The position numbers and the translations under genes are program-made. Below are positions 59,037 to 64,000 of a DNA stretch of 64,000 bases, piece by piece. Position 1 is the first letter of the stretch; each line of letters begins with the position of its first letter. Location: positions 117,019 to 181,018 of the forward strand of contig JAMPIH010000004.1 in assembly GCA_023662825.1 (NCBI GenBank), written 5' to 3'. The notes under the pieces are model-generated. The model was not told the origin of the DNA. It worked only from the letters and a program-made list of their open reading frames with translations, and searched no databases. Source of the stretch: Bacteroides sp. (GTDB taxonomy: Bacteria; Bacteroidota; Bacteroidia; Bacteroidales; P3).

Positions 59037-60359
59037 TTGGGCAAACAATTTCCGACCCTCGGCGGTCAAAGAAGCCTCAACGGGCAAATCCTGCATCTGG
59101 CGGTGCCCAACCTCATCAGCAATGTTACCGTGCCCTTGCTCGGGGCCATCGACCTGGCCATGATGGGACGCATGAACAGCCTCACCGCCATGGGCGCCAT
59201 TTCGTTGGGCGCGATGATCTTCAACTTTATCTACTGGAGCCTGGGCTTCCTGCGCATGGGTACCTGCGGCTTCACCGCGCAGGCCTACGGGGCCGGCCGC
59301 ATGGAAGAAAGCGTGCTGACCTTGTTCCGGGGGCTCTTCATCGCCCTTTGCGGAGGGCTGCTGCTTTGGGTGCTGCAAACGCCCATCCTCAAGATAGCCC
59401 TGTCTGCCGCCGCGCCCGACGCGGCCTTAGCCGAAGCCACCGCCCGCTATTTCCGCATCCGCATCTGGGCCGCGCCCGCCTCGATTGCCGCTTTCGCGTT
59501 CGCCGGATGGTTTATCGGCATGCAGGATTCCAAAACCCCCATGTGGGTGGCCATTCTAATAAACATCGCCAACATCGTGTTCAATTATATCCTGATTTTC
59601 GTGTATCACCACGGCTCCGACGGCGTGGCGGCCGGCACGGTGCTGGCGCAATACACGGGATTGCTGCTCTACATCGGTTTCGCCCTCCGGAAACTGGCCA
59701 GACTGCCGCGCTGCCTCTCGTGGAGAAAGATAATGGAAACCCGTTCGCTGAAACGGTTTCTGCATGTGAACTCAGACATCTTCCTGCGCACGCTGCTCAT
59801 CATCCTCGTGTTCGCGTTCTTCACCGCCCAGTCGTCGCGCTTCGGCAACGAGACCCTGGTATTGAACACGCTGCTCTATCAGTTCTTTATCTTCTATTCG
59901 TACGCGATGGACGGTTTCGCCCACGCTGCGGAAGCCCTCTGCGGCAAGTTCACGGGCAGCGGGCAACAGGTGGAGAAAAAACGTACGGTGAAACAGGTTT
60001 TCGTATGGGGTATCGGCATCGCACTGGCGTTCACGCTGGCTTACGCCCTGTTCTTCGGCGGCATCATGGGCCTCTTTACACAAGACACGTTGATTCTGGA
60101 GATGAGCCGCACGTATTACCCCTGGGTTCTGGGCATCACCTTGATAGGATTCCCGGCCTTCCTGTGGGACGGCGTGTACGCCGGTTCGCTCGCCTCCAAG
60201 GCGATGTTGCTCACCATGGCCTTGTCTGTAGCCGGGTTCTTCGCCCTTTTCTACGGTTTCCGTCCGGCCCTGCAGAACCACGCCATGTGGCTGGCCATGA
60301 CCGGCTTCCTCGCACTGCGCGGACTCACGATGGGAATATGGTGGCGGAAGGTGGGGTGA
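59037..60359 (+). CDS. MATE-family efflux transporter
   Basis: 440 residues with about twelve membrane helices in two six-helix halves. The N-terminal half has NLISNVTVPLLGAIDLAMMGRM and LGFLRMGTCGFTAQAYGAG, the C-terminal half mirrors it (LLYQFFIFYSYAMDGFAHAAEAL). MATE transporters export organic cations and drugs using Na+ or H+. No ATG is available at the conserved N-terminus, so the TTG at 59037 is used. It begins 31 bp after the purC terminator. With Na+-NQR present, a Na+ gradient would be available. Confidence 0.93.
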   Translation: MGKQFPTLGGQRSLNGQILHLAVPNLISNVTVPLLGAIDLAMMGRMNSLTAMGAISLGAMIFNFIYWSLGFLRMGTCGFTAQAYGAGRMEESVLTLFRGLFIALCGGLLLWVLQTPILKIALSAAAPDAALAEATARYFRIRIWAAPASIAAFAFAGWFIGMQDSKTPMWVAILINIANIVFNYILIFVYHHGSDGVAAGTVLAQYTGLLLYIGFALRKLARLPRCLSWRKIMETRSLKRFLHVNSDIFLRTLLIILVFAFFTAQSSRFGNETLVLNTLLYQFFIFYSYAMDGFAHAAEALCGKFTGSGQQVEKKRTVKQVFVWGIGIALAFTLAYALFFGGIMGLFTQDTLILEMSRTYYPWVLGITLIGFPAFLWDGVYAGSLASKAMLLTMALSVAGFFALFYGFRPALQNHAMWLAMTGFLALRGLTMGIWWRKVG

Positions 60360-60390
60360 GAATCAGATTTGATTTATTAGGGGATAAAAC

Positions 60391-61683
60391 TCAATTCTCT
60401 ACCGTTCCGTACAGATCAAAGGCCTCGGCAGATGTAATCCTCACGTTGTAGAACTCCCCTGTCTTCAACTCGGCGGAATCAACCGGTATCAGTACCTCGT
60501 TGTCCACTTCGGGCGAATCGTATTGGGTTCGGCCTACATAGAACTCGCCTTCCAGGCGGTCTATCAACACTTCGTAGGTCTTGCCGATGCGGGCCTGGTT
60601 CAGTTCGTAAGAGATTCCTTCCTGAATATACATGATTTCCTGCGCACGGCCTTCCTTTTCCGCTTCGGACACCGTGTCGCCCGAAGCATAGGCCGGCGTG
60701 CCTTCCTCGCGCGAATACGGGAACACACCCAGGCGGTCGAAACGGAACGACTGCACGAAGGCTTTCAATTCTTCGAAAGCCGCCTCGTCCTCGCCCGGAA
60801 AGCCTGTGATGAGCGTGGTGCGGAAGACCGCGTCGGGCAGTGCCTCGCGGAAATCCCGCAGCAGGGCAAGCGTCTGTTCCCTACTCGTGTTGCGCGCCAT
60901 ATCCTTTAGGATAGCCGAGTTGATATGCTGCAAGGGAATATCTACATAGCGGCAGACCTTGGGCTCGGTGCGCATCACGTCCAGCAAGTCTTTGGGAAAG
61001 GCGTGGGGATAGAGGTATTGCAAGCGGATCCAGTGCAGGCCGTCGATACGGCAGAGTTCGCGCACAAGGTCGGCGATGACCCGCTTGCCATACAGATCCA
61101 TGCCGTAATAAGTCAAGTCCTGTGCCACGAGAATCACTTCCCTTACACCGCTCTTGGCCAGCATGCGGGCTTCCTGCAGGATTTCCTCCTGCGGACGGGA
61201 GATGTGTCTGCCCCGGATCAGCGGAATGGCGCAGAACGCGCAGCGGCGGTCGCAGCCCTCGGAAACCTTAAGGTAGGCATAATGCCTGGGGGTCGTGAGT
61301 TTCCGTTCCTTGGCGTCGGTTTCCATCTGGCTCTGCAGGATGGCGTTCACCACTTCCTGCGCGTTGTTCACCCCGAACCAGGCGTCCACGTCGGGTATCT
61401 CCTCTTTAAGTTCGTTTCCATGCCGCTGCACCAGGCAGCCCATCACGAACACCTTGCCCTTTTTGCGCCGGTTCTTGCGGGCGGTTTCGGCCAGGATGGC
61501 GTCGATCGACTCCTCCTTGGCATCCAATATAAAGCCGCAGGTGTTTATCAGCACCACATCGGCGGTGCGCGGACTGGTTTCGTCCACAATGCTCCAGCCG
61601 GCCTTCCTGACATTGCCGAGAATCACCTCGGAATCCACCGTGTTCTTGGAACACCCCAGACTCACTACTTTTAAGGATGGCAT
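60391..61683 (-). CDS. rimO: ribosomal protein S12 methylthiotransferase RimO
   Basis: 430 residues. The UPF0004 domain has VSLGCSKNTVDSE, LINTCGFI and VMGCLVQR, giving the three cluster cysteines. The radical SAM motif is CDRRCAFCAIP, and a C-terminal TRAM domain (EVLIDRLEGEFYVGRTQYDSP) fits RimO rather than MiaB. It methylthiolates Asp88 of ribosomal protein S12. It lies 9 bp after ftsY on the minus strand, in the run rpmG-DUF4295-ftsY-rimO. Confidence 0.97.
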   Translation of the reverse strand: MPSLKVVSLGCSKNTVDSEVILGNVRKAGWSIVDETSPRTADVVLINTCGFILDAKEESIDAILAETARKNRRKKGKVFVMGCLVQRHGNELKEEIPDVDAWFGVNNAQEVVNAILQSQMETDAKERKLTTPRHYAYLKVSEGCDRRCAFCAIPLIRGRHISRPQEEILQEARMLAKSGVREVILVAQDLTYYGMDLYGKRVIADLVRELCRIDGLHWIRLQYLYPHAFPKDLLDVMRTEPKVCRYVDIPLQHINSAILKDMARNTSREQTLALLRDFREALPDAVFRTTLITGFPGEDEAAFEELKAFVQSFRFDRLGVFPYSREEGTPAYASGDTVSEAEKEGRAQEIMYIQEGISYELNQARIGKTYEVLIDRLEGEFYVGRTQYDSPEVDNEVLIPVDSAELKTGEFYNVRITSAEAFDLYGTVEN

Positions 61684-61692
61684 GACCGATGT

Positions 61693-62667
61693 TTAGTTTT
61701 CGTTGCCGAACAGCGATTCCACGAAGCTGATCTTGTTGAACAGCTGCAGATCGTTTATCTTCTCGCCCACCCCGATATACTTGATGGGAATGCGGAACTG
61801 GTTGGAGATGCCGATGGCCACCCCGCCCTTGGCCGTGCCGTCTAATTTAGTGAGCGCCAAGGCGTTCACTTCGGTGGCGGCGGTAAACTGTTTGGCCTGC
61901 TCGATGGCGTTCTGCCCGGTGGAGGCATCCAACACCAGCAATATCTCGTGGGGTGCCTCGGGCACCACCTTCTTCATCACGTTCTTGATTTTCGAAAGTT
62001 CGTTCATCAGCCCCACCTTGTTGTGCAGACGCCCGGCGGTATCGATGATCACCACGTCGGCTTCCCTGGCCACGGCCGATTTCAGGGTGTCGAAAGCCAC
62101 CGAAGCCGGGTCGGAGCCCATGCTCTGCGCCACGACCGGCACGTCCACCCGCCGGCCCCATTCCTGCAACTGCTCCACGGCAGCCGCACGAAAAGTGTCG
62201 GCGGCGCCCAACACCACCTTGGCGCCGCTCTGCTTGAACTTGTAGGCCAACTTGCCGATCGTGGTGGTCTTGCCGACCCCGTTCACGCCCACCACCATAA
62301 TCACGTAGGGGTTCTTGCCATCTTCTTTCCAAGGGTCGTCCTGCGGGCTCTCCACCAGCAAGGTGCAGATTTCCTCACGCAGCACCTTGTTCAGCTCGTC
62401 GGTGCCCAGGTATTTGTCGCGCTTCACCCTTTCCTGCAGGCGTTCTATAATCTGGAGGGTCGTGTCCACGCCCACATCGGACGTCACCAAGGCTTCCTCC
62501 AGATTGTCCAGCACCTCGTCGTCAACGCTGGACTTACCGGCCACGGCGCGGGTTATTTTCTTGAAAACGTTTTCCTTGGTCTTGTCCAGTCCCTTCTGCA
62601 AAACCTCCTGTTCTTCCTGAACCTGCGTGGCGGTCTTGTTGCGGGAGAGAAACGAAAAGATTCCCAT
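61693..62667 (-). CDS. ftsY: signal recognition particle receptor FtsY
   Basis: 324 residues with a short N-terminal acidic/helical region (no long A domain) and the NG domain. G1 is VNGVGKTTTIGK, and GAADTFRAAAVEQLQEW, DTAGRLHNK, VLDASTGQNA and LTKLDGTAKGG mark the remaining G motifs. It ends with IGVGEKINDLQLFNKISFVESLF. FtsY receives ribosome-SRP complexes at the membrane and activates SRP GTPase. It lies upstream of rimO. Confidence 0.98.
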   Translation of the reverse strand: MGIFSFLSRNKTATQVQEEQEVLQKGLDKTKENVFKKITRAVAGKSSVDDEVLDNLEEALVTSDVGVDTTLQIIERLQERVKRDKYLGTDELNKVLREEICTLLVESPQDDPWKEDGKNPYVIMVVGVNGVGKTTTIGKLAYKFKQSGAKVVLGAADTFRAAAVEQLQEWGRRVDVPVVAQSMGSDPASVAFDTLKSAVAREADVVIIDTAGRLHNKVGLMNELSKIKNVMKKVVPEAPHEILLVLDASTGQNAIEQAKQFTAATEVNALALTKLDGTAKGGVAIGISNQFRIPIKYIGVGEKINDLQLFNKISFVESLFGNEN

Positions 62668-62781
62668 CTCGATCGATTTTTACGGTAGGTTACAAACACA
62701 TAAAGGTTCACCGATGTTTAACCGATGAACCTCCATGCAAACAACGGGCCAAACACCCGTAAGACACCACGAAAAGCGGAA

Positions 62782-62940
62782 TTAAGCCTTGTTGGCAAAA
62801 TATTCCTTTACCTTGTCGTTGGCGATGATTTCTTCCTTGAAAGTATAGGCACCCGTCTTGGGCGACTTAACTACTTTCACTACCTTGGCAAAATCCTTGC
62901 CGGTACTGGTTTTCAGGGTTGCAACTACTTTCTTTGCCAT
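62782..62940 (-). CDS. DUF4295 small basic protein
   Basis: 52 residues, rich in Lys and Val: MAKKVVATLKTSTGKDFAKV and then a Lys-rich middle and KVKEYFANKA end. It is the expected small conserved gene between rpmG and ftsY in Bacteroidota. The role is unknown; the position and basic charge suggest a ribosome or translation link. It lies 8 bp after rpmG. Confidence 0.88.
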   Translation of the reverse strand: MAKKVVATLKTSTGKDFAKVVKVVKSPKTGAYTFKEEIIANDKVKEYFANKA

Positions 62941-62948
62941 GGCTCAAA

Positions 62949-63137
62949 CTATTTTATTTCTTTGTGAACCGTCATTCTCTTGAGAATGGGGTTGTACTTC
63001 TTCAATTCCAAACGGTCGGGCGTGTTCTTTTTGTTCTTGGTGGTAATATAACGGGAAGTGCCCGGCATACCGCTGGCCTTGTGTTCGGTGCATTCCAAAA
63101 TCACCTGAACGCGCGCCTCTTTATTTTTCTTTCCCAT
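62949..63137 (-). CDS. rpmG: 50S ribosomal protein L33
   Basis: 62 residues. The pattern [39 protein letters not shown] and [11 protein letters not shown] is that of L33. The usual four-Cys zinc motif is reduced to one Cys, giving a zinc-independent form. In many Bacteroidota rpmB (L28) precedes it; no rpmB is present here and the gene starts directly after its own promoter. Confidence 0.97.
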   Translation of the reverse strand: MGKKNKEARVQVILECTEHKASGMPGTSRYITTKNKKNTPDRLELKKYNPILKRMTVHKEIK

Positions 63138-63174
63138 GGTTTCTTACTGTTTTAAGGTATTCTGAATAGGGGTG

Positions 63175-63182
63175 CAAAAGTA
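63175..63182 (-). promoter_or_regulatory. -7 box (TACTTTTG) for rpmG
   Basis: Full consensus on the minus strand, 37 bp before the rpmG ATG. Confidence 0.58.
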
Positions 63183-63219
63183 GTATTTTTTTTTGGATAA
63201 ACAAAGGCCTCCTGTCTTT

Positions 63220-63250
63220 TTGGCCACGTCGCCATATTTTCGTATATTGG
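63220..63250 (+). promoter_or_regulatory. promoter candidate for the beta-barrel gene
   Basis: TTG (63220-63222), 20 bp, TATATTGG (63243-63250), one base off the consensus. Confidence 0.45.
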
Positions 63251-63315
63251 CCTGTCAAACAAACAAAACATTAATCAAACAATCCATCTATTTATTAACC
63301 CAAAACATTCCAGCC

Positions 63316-63912
63316 ATGAAAAAGTCGTTGTTTCTCCTATCCGTCTTCGTCCTTTCGTCTGTGGGGCTGCACGCCCAGGATGTCATCACGAAAACCGACA
63401 CCGTGATCGTATTCGCGAACAAAAGGAATGTGGTGAAAAAAGACATCCCCGGTAGAGGTTTCGCCAAATCCGTGGAAGTATCGGCAAGTACCCTTCCAAA
63501 AAATGTCGCCAATGTATCGCTGGTGATGCTGAATGGATACCGATTTAATAAATATGTCTTCATCGGTGGAGGAATCGGTATCACGTACCTCTACGAAAAA
63601 GATGAGTGGGAGGATTATAATGGCAACAAGGAGGTAGACATCGACCACTGCGTGGGAATACCTGTGTTCTTCCGTGCAAAATTCAATTTCACGAACAAAC
63701 GGGTATCACCCTTTTTTGGCGTAGACCTCGGGGTTGCCTTACTTTGGGAACCTGATCACGAATACAGTTACGATTACGTTGATCCCCGGTTCATCTTCCG
63801 TCCGCATATCGGACTTGATATCAATGTCAGCGAAAAAATCAAACCCTACATTATGGTAGGCGGTTCTGTAGATTGCGGCGCGTTGTTTTTCGGTGTCGGC
63901 TGTAAATTTTAA
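63316..63912 (+). CDS. small outer-membrane beta-barrel protein
   Basis: 198 residues from the ATG at 63316, with a signal peptide of about 20 residues ending in LHAQ. The mature part has alternating hydrophobic strands (FIGGGIGITYLY, RVSPFFGVDLGVALLW, IKPYIMVGGSVDCGALFFG) and ends in KF, consistent with an eight-strand OmpA/OmpX-type barrel. The function is unknown. It is divergent from rpmG. A likely IS element begins 33 bp downstream. Confidence 0.8.
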   Translation: MKKSLFLLSVFVLSSVGLHAQDVITKTDTVIVFANKRNVVKKDIPGRGFAKSVEVSASTLPKNVANVSLVMLNGYRFNKYVFIGGGIGITYLYEKDEWEDYNGNKEVDIDHCVGIPVFFRAKFNFTNKRVSPFFGVDLGVALLWEPDHEYSYDYVDPRFIFRPHIGLDINVSEKIKPYIMVGGSVDCGALFFGVGCKF

Positions 63913-63945
63913 GGATAACCGCAAAACAAAAAGGGCCTGTCCGCC

Positions 63946-64000
63946 TGAAGTGAACCCCGAAAGTTGGACAAAAAACTTTCGGGGTTTTTTATGCGCAAGA
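63946..64000 (+). mobile_element. probable left end of an IS3-family (IS150-like) insertion sequence
   Basis: From 63946 the sequence TGAAGTGAACCCCGAAAGTT and then GGACA has the look of an IS150-group terminal inverted repeat. AACCCCGAAAGTT (63953-63965) and AACTTTCGGGGTT (63974-63986) form a perfect 13-bp stem followed by T bases, and an ATG opens at 63991, about where orfA would begin. The hairpin could instead be an ordinary terminator for the beta-barrel gene. The window ends before the transposase can be read. Confidence 0.5.

Overview
The window looks like a chromosomal segment from a member of the Bacteroidota, most likely order Bacteroidales. Supporting traits are a fused LpxC-FabZ, a fused SecD-SecF, a complete Na+-NQR operon, a Bat (aerotolerance-type) operon, the lipoprotein GldH, a TamL-like Omp85 lipoprotein, a small DUF4295 gene between rpmG and ftsY, and repeated promoters of the form TTG-N17-23-TAnnTTTG. 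Shine-Dalgarno sequences are mostly absent. Coding DNA is fairly GC-rich with AT-rich intergenic stretches. I cannot name the genus.

Layout. 1-1136 (minus): a truncated SprT-like gene and a DPM1-type glycosyltransferase. 1174-4028 (plus): an Smr protein, a GNAT enzyme, and a membrane protein/winged-helix regulator pair with palindromic operator candidates. 4055-5556: an AAA_14/DUF4143 ATPase on the minus strand behind a phased repeat array. 5676-11741: a large foldback, then nqrFEDCBA on the minus strand. 11803-17302: a LolC/E-like permease, an XRE regulator, YigZ, RibD, an endonuclease/exonuclease/phosphatase protein and tRNA-Ser(CGA). 17303-17683: tandem palindromic repeats. 17734-21753: ogt, a lipoprotein-type nitroreductase, three small genes, and a second DUF4143 ATPase with its own phased array. 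21774-26010: a radical SAM protein divergent from an HxlR regulator, then a TonB receptor and DUF4625 lipoprotein behind a strong dyad operator candidate. 26148-37660: the bat operon (moxR, DUF58, accessory, batA, batB/C, batD, batE), split between batD and batE by an AT-rich three-gene polysaccharide cassette. 37737-45871 (minus): lpxC-fabZ, a surface lipoprotein, an OmpR-type regulator, secDF and ansA. 46025-56375 (plus): tnaA, tamL, an acyltransferase, tRNA-Ser(GGA), an orphan phased array, holB, ricT, gldH and a class A PBP. 56519-63137: a DJ-1/PfpI protein, a nitroreductase, purC, a MATE transporter, rimO, ftsY, DUF4295 and rpmG. The window ends with an outer-membrane beta-barrel gene and what looks like the left end of an IS3-family element.

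The strongest candidate for an undescribed system is the pairing of two AAA_14/DUF4143 ATPases, each preceded by gene-specific short repeats at 32-33 bp intervals (about three helical turns). A third array with the same 32-bp period has no ATPase gene beside it. The second notable arrangement is the bat operon carrying an apparently acquired glucuronyl C5-epimerase-like/glycosyltransferase cassette. All functions below come from reading the translated sequence; no database search was possible.
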